NCBI GenBank assembly: GCA_003254885.1
Contig: QANT01000167.1
Span: forward strand, 1 to 39,507
From: Purshia tridentata
Lineage: Eukaryota > Streptophyta > Magnoliopsida > Rosales > Rosaceae
Direction: 5' to 3'
Length of the DNA stretch: 39,507 nucleotides
Below are positions 1 to 14,572 of this stretch, in pieces. Both the position numbers and the translations under genes were made by a program. Numbering within the stretch: the stretch's first letter is position 1; each line of letters opens with the position of its first letter. The notes under the pieces were generated by a model. That model saw only the letters and a list, made by a program, of their open reading frames with translations. It was not told where the DNA came from and made no database searches.

Positions 1-1170
1 CATTAACCCATAAACTAGAGTGAGTTAGTGTAATATAGCTAGCAACTAGCTATACTATAAATACGCATGCATTGAAAAGACATAAATACAAATTTATGTA
101 ATTATATACATTAAACATATATAGCGGCATCTCCTTTTTCATTAAACAATAGTCAACAATGTTTTTAGTAAAAAGAAAAAATTTCAGCAACACAAACACC
201 GATTATGGGTTTGTTTGTGTTGTCATTACTTGGCTTTTAACCTTAATCGTGTTTTACAAATTTAATGCTATGACAAATAAATGAGTTATATTTCAACACA
301 CAACAACACGCATTTATCAATGTGGATTAAGCGAGCCTCCCTTAATAATCAGTATTCCTATTCTTTTGTGTGTTTAAGTGATATTTTTTTTAAAAAAAAT
401 GTTTTTGGTTTTAGATAGAAATAGGGCGGGAGATGAGATGAGCATGTGAATGAAATAAATAATGATCAGTTGAATATACAGTGGAGAAAACATGTGAGTG
501 AGATATCAGTTATCACAGGATGGGTTTAAAAAGTTAATAGAAATAATTATTTAGACCAAATTTCTGAGCAAATTACATATAGAAATGACTCAATGAGAGC
601 CATTAGAACCCATTTGTAATTTAGCCAAGTAGGGTTCATAAATGCAGTCGACAAGTATCAGTATCGAGAATTTCTTTTTATATTTTGGTCTGATAATTAG
701 CACTAAAATCTTATTTTATTAATCCACCCACCACTATTTGAGTGACACGCACATTCAGAAAAGTGAGTGACTCAGTGGTCTGACTACAGCTTTTTGGGGT
801 AGAAAGCACGAACAGCCAGATTTTAAGAGATTATAGATGAAAGTGCTTATTGCAAGTCGGACCCGAAAAGCACGCAGATGCTTCTTCTCCTTTCTTTTTT
901 ATATTTTTTATATATGAAAAGATAGACACATTTTTGCATTGGACTGTGGATAGCCGTACATTGTGGTGGACGTGGATAAATCAGAGGATACCGGCATGTG
1001 CAATAATTTTGTAGGCCAGGGATCTACCTGCAATAAACAACATGCTTTTTAAATTTTCTACTTTGCTGTGTGTACGTAGAAGCAAGCTATCAGATTATAC
1101 AGCTGGGTAAAGCTCTAATTCTGCTGCAAAAAAACATGTTCTGCATAAATAATTAAGCTTCATCCCCATC
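1..1170. other. gene-free AT-rich intergenic stretch
   Basis: No open frame with recognisable protein content, no tRNA-like structure and no clear core promoter was seen. The stretch has the base composition of plant intergenic DNA. It ends at the target-site duplication of the solo LTR that follows. Any gene to the left lies outside the window. Confidence 0.6.
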
Positions 1171-2220
1171 ATATCTGTTTGGGGATAACTTCCCCTCCAA
1201 GGTCAGTGGTCTACATCACCTGGCCATGTGGAGTCTCGCACTTGAGTTCAGTCTCACCACTCCAGTCAACGGTCAGCCGGACGAGCATCCTGAATCGAGC
1301 TCTGTTGCTTGATCCAATCTGAACGAGTGGCACCGACAATCTTCGGACGAGTTGGCACCAGCGAGTTACCATCGTTCGGATCGGATCATCTCTTCGGATC
1401 CGAGTGTTGACCTTCCGAAGTATTCCTCTTCGGTTGTCGACCTTCTGGCCACTGTCTCACCTTTTGCGTGTTTGGATTGAAAGCTTCTGTCTCTCCCGAG
1501 CCGACCACTACCTGGAAGAACCAAACGCCCGCGCAGGTCGATTGCTTCTCGAAGCCTCACTCAGATCGGATCAACCATCTTCAACTCATCCTCTTCCGAG
1601 CCGAATACAAACCTCAGGAGCAGTTATTGCGCCTGACACACCGAAGGTACTTTTATGCTTTGCATTTATGGCTTATTCACTTTGCCTTGCTTTCCATTTA
1701 ATGCATGCGACTTCCAGCCATTTGGTAGCCATCCCTCCTGCATTAAATGAAGAGGTCTATCAGTCATCTAGCTTGTTTTTCGAACATAGCATTTAATACC
1801 TAGAATCAGCCATGATCACACCTACAAACCAACAGAAATATCCCATACCCTTTGCCTATAAATAAGAGCACGCTCACAAGGTAAAGGGACAAACAATTCA
1901 GCCAAAAACACTTGCCCAAGCTTTGAAGAAATCAGCCCACAAAACTTACTTCTTTTCCTCCATCTTCCTCCCAAGTTCTTGCTGTGTTCTTCATCTGCAC
2001 TTGCATCTCCTCCCTTGCATCTCTCTGACTTTGCCATCGCAGTACCTTCGGCTGATACCATACCGGTGCTTTCTTTCTGATCAGCTTGCAAGAAGAAGAA
2101 GAAATCAGCAAACCGACGAGTTCGGATTGGCTGTCCAGTCCACCAGTTCATCCACATCAGCAAAAGTCCTCATTTAAGTTGTTTGTGAAGATCTGAGCAG
2201 ATTTTTGCATCAACAATATC
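1171..2220. repeat. 5-bp target-site duplication ATATC around the solo LTR
   Basis: ATATC at 1171-1175 directly precedes the TG of the LTR and ATATC at 2216-2220 directly follows its CA. The two copies are identical, which fits a fairly recent insertion or at least no later rearrangement of the borders. Confidence 0.82.
1176..2215 (+). mobile_element. solo LTR of an LTR retrotransposon (1040 bp)
   Basis: The block begins TGTTTGGGG and ends CATCAACA, so it has the TG...CA termini of an LTR, with TGTT/AACA as a short terminal inverted repeat. The same 5 bases, ATATC, lie immediately outside both ends (1171-1175 and 2216-2220), which is the integrase target-site duplication. A TATA box (TATAAATA, 1857-1864) sits in the second half, as expected for an LTR promoter read on the + strand. 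The block is visibly richer in GC and CpG than its flanks. No primer-binding site, gag or pol frame or second LTR follows, so this is a solo LTR left by LTR-LTR recombination. Small frames inside it (for example 1404-1796) are not regarded as genes. The superfamily (Gypsy or Copia) cannot be decided from the LTR alone. Confidence 0.85.
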
Positions 2221-5200
2221 ACCATTTAAAAAGTCTCGTGTGAAATCCAAATCCAAAGTAAAGTTCAACAAAAACTTCACACGAAAGTCTTATTTGAATT
2301 TTAACTTTTAGCTCAACTTATTAGATCGGGTGTTTTTTAAACAAATTATTTTTGTTGTTGGATTCTATAATCGAACATAGCCATTGGTTTATAATTTTGA
2401 AATTGCAAACAAAATTATATAGTCTAAAATAATGAATATAGTATAGACTGTATGGTAGAAGAGTGGGTGAAGCTGGCATGCGTTGGTGGCTTCAGATTGA
2501 TTAATTATTTAAAGTGATTATTACTGTCTCTTTTCTTCTAACAACTACATATTAAAGATTGATTTTCTTTATTAAGTATGGACCAGAGATGCTGGTGATA
2601 AGTGGTAATTCACAACCATTTTTATGGCTTTATATAGTTTTTCTAAGTTAAAAATAAAAAAATCTTGTTTTTAATGAAATCAAAGCTTAGTACTTCTAGT
2701 CAAGTCAAAGTTTTATTTTATTTTTATCTTTATTTGTGTTCGATCTGTCTCATTTCTTCTTACCAGTTTTTAGGAGTATATTATGATTCCAGTGGGTATA
2801 TTCTAATAAAATACTCTCTAATTCTTTTAAACCCTATATTGCATGCATTTGTATTTTTCTCTTTTGACCATGAATATGATAATGCATTTGCATTTTTTTC
2901 TTTAGACCATGAATATATATGATAATGCATATGCAGATGCCTTAAGTTTTCTACTGCTTTTTTATATAAAAGGAAAAAGTCCATCGAACTAAGAAAGATC
3001 GAATTACATCATTGGTAAGAAGACAAGAAATTCACAGTGTGGCATTTGATTGTAAGACTTGAATCATTGAAATTTGAAATTATGCATGTTCCTAGTAATT
3101 AACTCATCGTAATTTACCAACATTACCTCATAAATTTTGTAATCTCCCTGAAAACCCTATTTCATTGCTTATTCAACTAATTCCCACAAAATATTCAACA
3201 CGTATTTAAACAAAAAAAAAAATAAATAAAGTTTCACTAGTTGACAAATTCTTAAACTAAGAAAAAACATGTTTTAGGACAAAATAATAGAAATTTCACT
3301 GATTCAAGTGTTGTCGTAATTGAAAATGTCAATGCATGACACTAATTAAATTATTAAACATAAAAATTAATATCATTTTTCCAAGAAATTAAAAAAAAAA
3401 CAATATGGGTATCCAATTATTATTATTATTATTTTGGTCGAAGTATCCAATTAAATTAAGCATGCTAATTACTGTTCAATAGGTGGTCCTGCATATCCCT
3501 CATTTGACTTTTTAAAGATAACACAAAGACCAAGTCCACAGTCCACTCCGTGAAGTCCGACGCCGACTGTATAAAATAAGTCTCCATGCTCACAGTCACA
3601 GACCTTGACAACATTGCTAATTACATGCACTTGGCCCCGGTTTGAATGCAATCTCTCAATTATATCAACTTCTTTTATTTAAATTTTCAAACTTGCACAC
3701 CCAATTAATTAGAATGTAGGAAAAGTTTTAGTTGCCATGGCATTGCTATCAATCTGCTAGTTAATTATTATCTTATTTATGATAAAGTTGCATACTAGGG
3801 TTACATAATTGTTTCTTAGAGTTTATGATTTAATATTTAGGATGTTCAGAATTTAAAAAGAAAATTCTAATTTTACAATAAATTAATGATAACTTTATCA
3901 AAAAACATATCTGATCGATCAGCACAGATGAGCTACTCGATCAAAGTGCACATTTCCAATGCAAACGTTTGCACCTGAAATGATCACTTGGTATTATTAA
4001 TTTATTGGGTTTTGTTAGTGACCATGACGAATTGGTCATTAAAATTAGTTTTGGGTTTGAGTGGTAAAGCCATATGTGTTTAATTTTCTACATTTCACAG
4101 CTAAAGGTCAAAGCACTTTTTGATATTTCTGGGTTAAGCCACTTTTCTTTCAAGTTTCAACACATGCAGAAGAATGGTTAGTGTTAATTTGGACATAAAA
4201 TAATATTGCAATTATTTCTATGGCCCCTTTTCTTATTATTGGTCATGTTGAGGGCAGAATGGGAAAGAGTGAGTTATATAACTTCATGGAGGATATATAT
4301 TTTTCAGTTGGATGATTCTATAATAGCCCAAATTAGTCTTTCTAATTCAGTCCAATTTCCTTCAAGTCTCTATAACTTTAAAAGTTGCAAGCAAGCACAA
4401 AAGTTTAACTCCATCTAATATTTATAATAACATGTCAATAGTGAAAGGCATATACAGTTGCATTAATATTATCCTTTAAGTTTGTCTCATGCTACCATGT
4501 TATAGTACTTTATTAACAAATTAGACAAAGTTGAGCATTTATCCTTCATTGCAAATTGAACTGAACCTTAGAAATTAATAATTGCAACTTTTTAAAATTT
4601 TAAAACTTAAGTGTAATAATATGTACTTTAGTTTCTCATTCTATATATGTGTTTATATTTTTTTCTTTCTCTCTTTCACATTTATTATTTGAAACCCGAG
4701 TTAAGAGATTATCCAAGCAATTTTGTGGTCTCAATATGGCCAGTCACCCATTTATTTACTCATTCATTTTTAGCAAAATTAAGTTAGGGGGTGCATTGTC
4801 AAAAATTTTAATATAAGAGATAAAGTATCAAATAAAAATAGTTTAGGAGTGGTATATCTATGCAATTAACCATTTATTTTATTCAATAAAGGGATCTTGA
4901 GAGCAAATGCTAAGTTTAAGAATCGTAGTGGACAATGGACATATAGCATCAAGCAGGTCCCAAAAATACTTCGTGGGGCTTATAAGATTGTGGCAACTAT
5001 AACTACATAAAATATAAAATAATTTAGTTTTCAAAGAATACACATTTAGATAATAATTGAGGGTACCAACCAATGGATCCTAGTTAGAAATATATAATAC
5101 TTAATTAACAGATGAAAATGAGCACATTTCACTTTTATAATCTACACACAACTTTTAAAAAATAAAAACTTTTTGTTCATTGTTTAACCTTTTACATAAA

Positions 5201-6239
5201 TTCAAGTGGTAAGAGTTTAAGAGAGGATAAAAAAATAAATTAAAATTATGATGAATTAAGGGTTTCATGATCATCTCTTCCCATATAACCAAAAGTTCAT
5301 CCTTTATGAAATAGTTGTGTGAGAAAGTTTACATTATTTTCCCATTATGATAGCTTAAGCGCTTTTGTTCTCGATCTCATTATATTCCACCTCCTCATTA
5401 ACTCATTAGAAACTTCCTTTTTTTTTTTGTGTGTTGTTGTTATTACATTTCAACCTGGATTTGTTTGAGAAGAAAAAAATCACGTAATCCACGAAATCAA
5501 TACAAACAATGCATGAATGTGACTTGCCTATACTTTATACATGTAACCCATGATGCTTACCTAACCTTGATGCACCTTCTAAATGGGTTGCATAAAGTTG
5601 ATGTGTGGTACCTTAAGATCAACATTAATGTACCCAAGAAAGTGTTAAAAATGAAGAGAAAAATAAATAAAGGAAAACATAATCCATACTATCATTAGAA
5701 AAACAAAATCTCCATTGTCACTACACATGTATATGTGAAATATCCAATACACTTCAATACTTTTTAACTATATTAGTCTATAATTAACAATAATATAGTT
5801 AAAACTACGATGAATTCATGAGTTCATTTTTGTTTAATTTACTATTTTTAGTTATAAACCATGCCTCTCAATCAATTTACTCTCATTTTGCATTCAAATT
5901 CTTTCCTATTTTCATCTTTTATCGCTTGCATACGCTGCTACGCATCACATGTGTATGGAAGTTCTAGAATTTTTTTTAAAAAAAACAAAATTTATTAGTT
6001 ACAAGTTACATTACATATCTTTTTTTTAAAAAAATATTCTCGAAAACAGAAAAAATATTCCAATTTTTGTCTTGAAAGCGAAAAAGTAATAATAAAACGC
6101 TCTCTGCCAACGAAAAACTGAAAGACGGGGGGAGCTTCCGCGCCATCACTGCCCCCGTTGGCCTTTTGGTTTTGGTAATCAATTTTTTTTTGGTTTTTTT
6201 TTTTCATTTTCTCTTCGTCAAAGGAAGTCACTTTTGACC
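2221..6239. other. gene-free intergenic region upstream of the CDPK gene
   Basis: About 4 kb of AT-rich DNA. No recognised coding exon was found. The open frames (around 2665-2922, 4206-4418 and 5429-5698, for instance) are low-complexity and match no family I know. Visible structure is limited to an imperfect tandem repeat at 2845-2926 and A/T homopolymers. One block of less AT-biased sequence at 3470-3660 has an unrecognised minus-strand frame of about 69 codons. The right end presumably carries the distal CDPK promoter. Confidence 0.55.
2845..2926. repeat. imperfect tandem duplication, about 40-bp unit x2
   Basis: Unit 1 (2845-2883) and unit 2 (2884-2926) both run from GCATTTG through a T-rich stretch and GACCATGAATAT to GATAAT. 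Unit 2 carries extra T and TA bases. They are directly adjacent, as expected from replication slippage or unequal exchange. No function is evident. Confidence 0.75.
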
Positions 6240-6499
6240 ACCCCCTTCTTCTTCTTCATCTCTTTCTTCTCTTCTTCCTCCTATCTGCTCCAAACTTTCC
6301 TCTCCATTGTCCCCCCCATTCTCTCTCTCTTTTCCCATTTTTATATCTCCGTCCACTTTTTTGTCTCTGTGTTTCTATATATGATTGATTACCATTTCCA
6401 GTTGTTGTTACAATCCCACATGGTTTTGGATCAAAACCTCTAAAAACCCACTCTCTTTATTTTTGTGTTTGTTTTTTTGCTCATTTTGTTTGGTCGATC
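6240..6499 (+). promoter_or_regulatory. CT-rich 5' leader of the CDPK gene with a 20-codon upstream ORF
   Basis: From about 6240 to 6360 the + strand is a long pyrimidine (CTT/CCT) tract, typical of plant core promoters and 5' UTRs. An ATG at 6381 opens a short frame that ends with TAA at 6441-6443, 56 bases before the main ATG at 6500; it contains a second in-frame ATG at 6420. If transcription starts within the CT tract, this is a 20-codon uORF that could lower translation of the kinase. The transcription start is not known, so both the leader limits and the uORF are inferred. Confidence 0.5.
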
Positions 6500-10773
<4,274 letters not shown>

Positions 10774-11040
10774 ATTGAAATTTTCGTTTTGAAGATCCAA
10801 AGTAAGAGTAAAAGGAAGGTGTTAAGGTTCAATGGACCACTTTTGAATTCAAGTTATTCAGCAATTGTATTCTGCGCAGGATTTGATAAGCATTGAGCTG
10901 AGATATGTGCATGGTGCATGGTGCATGAGTTGGTATAGATATGAAACGTGGCTCCAACTACGATGGTTGTTCTAAGTGTACATCTTTCTGCAACTGTAGG
11001 GGATTTCTTGGTTGTGCCTTGCAAATTATGATGTGACATA

Positions 11041-11046
11041 AATAAA
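11041..11046 (+). terminator. putative poly(A) signal of the CDPK gene
   Basis: AATAAA lies 268 bases after the stop codon, in AT-rich DNA followed by TGTGTTGTGTGT, which resembles a far-upstream/near-upstream plant 3'-end arrangement. Plant signals are degenerate, so the position is a suggestion. Confidence 0.4.
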
Positions 11047-11355
11047 TTCTTAATGAAAATATGGAAGATAGAATCATTTGTGTTGTGTGTTCATAAATAC
11101 CAAGTATTCAGCAGAATCCCAGTTCTGGTTTGAATGGTAGATATTAGGTTTAACATCTTTACTTTTTTTTGTTACACAGTCTATTATCAAATTTGAAAGT
11201 ACATAGTTTAAAGTCCACATGGAACCAACTATAAAATGCATGTGTTAAATCCATGGACTTAATTCATTCTCAAAAACCGGCTTGTAAGGAGATGTGGAAT
11301 TTTTGGTGAAGAGTGCTATAGCATTTTTAGATGGACAGTACAGTCGACACATGAT

Positions 11356-11441
11356 GGAATTTGTGGTCAACATAATCAACCATGTATCAATCAAAAATGG
11401 AATTTGTGATCAACATAATCAACCATGTATCAATCAAAAAT
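11356..11441. repeat. 43-bp tandem duplication
   Basis: Copy 1 (11356-11398) and copy 2 (11399-11441) begin GGAATTTGTG and end AATCAAAAAT and differ at one position (GTGGTCAA versus GTGATCAA). They are directly adjacent and apparently recent. Confidence 0.9.
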
Positions 11442-11732
11442 CCCTTTTAGTGGAATGTAATTTTTTTAAATCCAAGTTTTTTTTTCTTGATTTTCTAACA
11501 GTGTGGCACCTCTTAGGTTTTGTTAACTACCCAAACATCCAGATTTGGATTTTTTTTTTTTTTTTTTTTTCAAGATTTGGATTGCTTCTTTTTTTTTTTT
11601 TTTTGGATTTAAGTTGGGAGAGAAGGGGAGAGAGATAGAGAGAGGAGATAATGGGTCATTGGCTAGTGAGTGAGGTGGGGCCGGCAAGTTGGGAGGGGAG
11701 GGTTTATATTGTAGCTCTTATGACTGTTGCAG

Positions 11733-11917
11733 CAAGAATATGGATGAGGGTTTGACTGCTACAAAAAGAAGGTGGAGGAGTTGGTAGATTTTTTTTAGAA
11801 TGTGACAACCAGAAATTCCACATACAAGAATATGGATGAGGGTTTGACTGCTACAAAAAGAAGGTGGAGGAGTTGGTAGATTTTTTTTTAGAATGTGACA
11901 ACCAGAAATTCCACATA
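11733..11917. repeat. 92/93-bp tandem duplication
   Basis: Copy 1 (11733-11824) and copy 2 (11825-11917) each run from CAAGAATATGGATGAGGG to AAATTCCACATA. The only difference I see is 8 versus 9 T residues in the internal T run. Near-identity indicates a recent duplication. Confidence 0.92.
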
Positions 11918-12249
11918 AATGATATTTTTGTCCAAAAAATAGAAAAAGATTAGAAAAGTTTTTTTTTTTACATACCTCAAAATTAAATTAGTGGTATTAA
12001 ATTAAATTACCCTATAAGTTTCCAAACTAGCTGTGTCGCGGAGGAGTTTAGACTGGAATTTGCCCAATTGGTTGACCAGCTGGGGATTCGACAATGATGG
12101 TTAACCTGATTCTTATCTGCATTTGAAATGATGATCAAGTTGGGCCACTTGGAGCAACAATTGGATGTCCATCCTTCTTTTCGGTTTGATGGATATGGCT
12201 CCTTGGCTCATGCAAGAAGCGCTTCTACTCAATGATAATTTTTTTTTTT

Positions 12250-12400
12250 TTGTGATATAATAATATTTTACTTATTATATTCTTATAATATAATATATTT
12301 TACTTATTACATTTTTATATCATTTTACATATTATTATTTTATTAGACATTATCACATAAATTGACATGAAATTATAATATAAAAATATAGTACTTTTGA
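12250..12400 (-). mobile_element. diverged MITE-like segment, same family as 24966-25167 and 26321-26511
   Basis: Read on the minus strand, this segment contains TTTTTATATTATAATTTCAT followed by a block resembling TTTATGTGATAATGTCTAAT. This lines up with the left arms of the two elements in the right part of the window (TTTTTATACTATAATTTCAT followed by TTTATGTAACAATTTACATA in the 26321 copy). The borders are not sharp and no target-site duplication was identified. It lies downstream of the bHLH gene. Confidence 0.4.
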
Positions 12401-12908
12401 AATTAGCTCTTCTATAATAATTGCGCCGGGTTTGGTAGTACTCATTTACTTCAATTAATTCATTCATTCCACACAAATAAAAGAAAAAAAACTGTGTGCT
12501 CAGATTACCCAAAATAGGCTCTCATCTAATTCTGTAAGCAAAATAATAAAACACATTCTCCCCTTTTCTAATCTAAGGAGTTAGGCAGACCGTACAGATA
12601 ATCTACAAATAGATAAACAACTATATTATCAATGAGCAGCTTTGAGCTTGCATGGGATCTAAAGATTCTAAACTAAAAGCAATATTCAGGCCATCCTGGA
12701 ATTCATTGAACGACATAATCCAACCACCATCTTAAGGCCTTCCTAGTGCTGGGGAAAATTGTTACTAGCAAAAGAGACCCTTGCCTGCACGCTGGGGGGT
12801 CCAAAAATTTGGATCGGTTGGAGGAGATGTCAAAAATAAACTGAGAGGAGTCTGGACCCAAGGCGGATGTTAGCAACTGATGAATTCAGAAGTACCGGCA
12901 ACCTATCT

Positions 12909-14572
12909 TCAGTTGTTAGACATGGGGATGTCACCTACACTGTTGGAGGAGCTATCCTGAAGAACTTGAGATGAAGAGTACCTACTCGAAGAGCTTCCAT
13001 CCGTAACGCCCCTATCCTTCCTCTGTGATTGCTTGGCCTTCCTACCCCTAGAACATGAATCCTGTGAATACCCATCCATTCAATTCTCCATCTCTCATGT
13101 ACAAATCATTTCTAGAACGGTTAATATATAACATATATGTACATATAACATTTCTGCATGTGTTGCTTCTACAAGTTTAAAAGTTAAAACTAACCTGTTG
13201 TGCCGAAGATCCTGGCATCTTAAGTTGAAGGTCAGTTGCAACATCGTTGGAATCATCACATCCTTCGGCATTACTACCCTTTTGATGATCTGATGACTTG
13301 CTTTTGGAACCTTCTTTGCTTGAAAGGTGTGAAACGGATGCATACTGGGGTGGTGGCTGTCCTACTGGAGGATTGGCAGGAGCTGGATATGGGACAAAAG
13401 TTGAACAGGGATTGGGAATAGAAGCAGCATTTTGTGGTTGAAAGTAAGGAAACGGCTGAAGCGATGGGTGCATGGGAATTGAACCGGGAGGAACAGCTAC
13501 AGGCATAGGATATGAGTAAGGTGGAGCCATAACAACAGAAGGATCCATGGCAGCCCATGGAAACATAACCGTCACTCTTTGCTGACACTGAACATTGAGA
13601 CTTTCAATATCAGATTTTAAGGATACCTTCTCTTCTCTGAGCTCATTTTTCTCCTGTGTTAGCTGCTTGAAATAAACAAAAATTCTTCATGACATCAGCA
13701 AATAATCTGCTACAAGTCACAACCACGAGAATGATACATAAAAGGAACATTCACCTCACCTCACGGGATTCATCAATAAGTGCTGCACACTCAGCCTTTA
13801 GTCGGTTCACATCAGCAGTCAAATCCTTCAACATCTGAATTGTGTCTGTAAGGATGGTTGCCTTGTCGTTCTTGGGCCTATCTGGATCTGCATTTTCCAA
13901 CACCAAGATGTTTGTTGAGAAACAAGACGTGTACGATAGAGTAACCATAAAAACTCCCACATGTTATATTATCAAACTTCATCTAAATTGTTGATCAAGT
14001 GAAAATATGTACGAAGACGTGGTCCGACAGTATCATAGCATACCAAAGTGTGTGACAAGAAAACATTACTTGTGTTTGACACGCGAACTGTGATGTTTAA
14101 ACATGTCATTGCCAAGAAAATGGTATGACAAAAAAAAGTAGTGGGACTGTAGAGTAGTGACTCATACGCTACTTTACCTAATGTGTTTCCCAACTCGAGA
14201 AAATGCTCATTGAGTCGATCCCTCCTCAACTTTTCACGGTCTGCTTTCTGAACTTTCCTTGCAACAATTGGGTCCTTGGTCTCCCCATCAGGCCTTTTTC
14301 TGTGACACAATTAAACTGTAAAGATCAAAACTTTCCAAGCTCATCTGCTTTCACCCAATTAAAGCTTCTTGCTTTTCCAAAATAATATGATGCGAAACAC
14401 ATTCAATTGCTGAATCCGAGCAAACCCAGTAACAGAAAATGGGTAAGGGAAAGAGAAGCATAAAAAACCTGGAATCAGAGTGCGAGTTGTGGGAGCAATT
14501 GGGGGGCAAAGTGAGAGGCTGAGTAGAAGATGGGGCTAAGAAATCGTTGGCTTTCCATTGATCCATACTCAT
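12909..14572 (-). CDS. bHLH11: bHLH transcription factor, clade IVb (bHLH11/bHLH121 type)
   Basis: Five coding exons on the minus strand: 14572-14469, 14299-14178, 13887-13760, 13662-13195, 13061-12909, with GT-AG introns; 975 nt, 324 aa. The start MSMDQWKANDF is the first ATG. The bHLH domain begins near residue 53 with KADREKLRRDRLNEHF. At the usual contact positions it has Lys, Glu57 and Arg61, so Glu and Arg are kept but the common His is Lys. The second helix (DRPKNDKATILTDTIQMLKD) is followed by a leucine-rich coiled coil, then a Pro/Met-rich region (MAPPYSYPMPVAVPPGS) and a Ser-rich basic tail. LQLKM (263-267) resembles, but is not, an LxLxL EAR repressor motif. In Arabidopsis bHLH121 and bHLH11 are nuclear regulators of the iron-deficiency response; bHLH11 is reported as a repressor. 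The proline-rich part recalls bHLH121, but neighbour genes match the bHLH11 locus. In species with one clade IVb gene the two names cannot be separated. Confidence 0.92.

Larger units (their letters stand above)
10774..12908. other. convergent intergenic region with local tandem duplications
   Basis: This region separates the 3' ends of the CDPK and bHLH genes. Its first ~270 bases are probably CDPK 3' UTR, and its last few hundred probably bHLH 3' UTR on the other strand. Between them are two tandem duplications (43 and 92 bp), T homopolymers at about 11551-11570 and 11589-11604, a GA-rich stretch at about 11618-11650 and a MITE-like AT-rich segment at 12250-12400. The frame at 11294-11638 runs through these repeats and is not a gene. 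Confidence 0.6.

Noticed and set aside
1404..2163. Open frames of 60-130 codons on both strands
   Set aside because: They lie within the solo LTR, which is GC-rich and so poor in stop codons; none resembles a retroelement protein.
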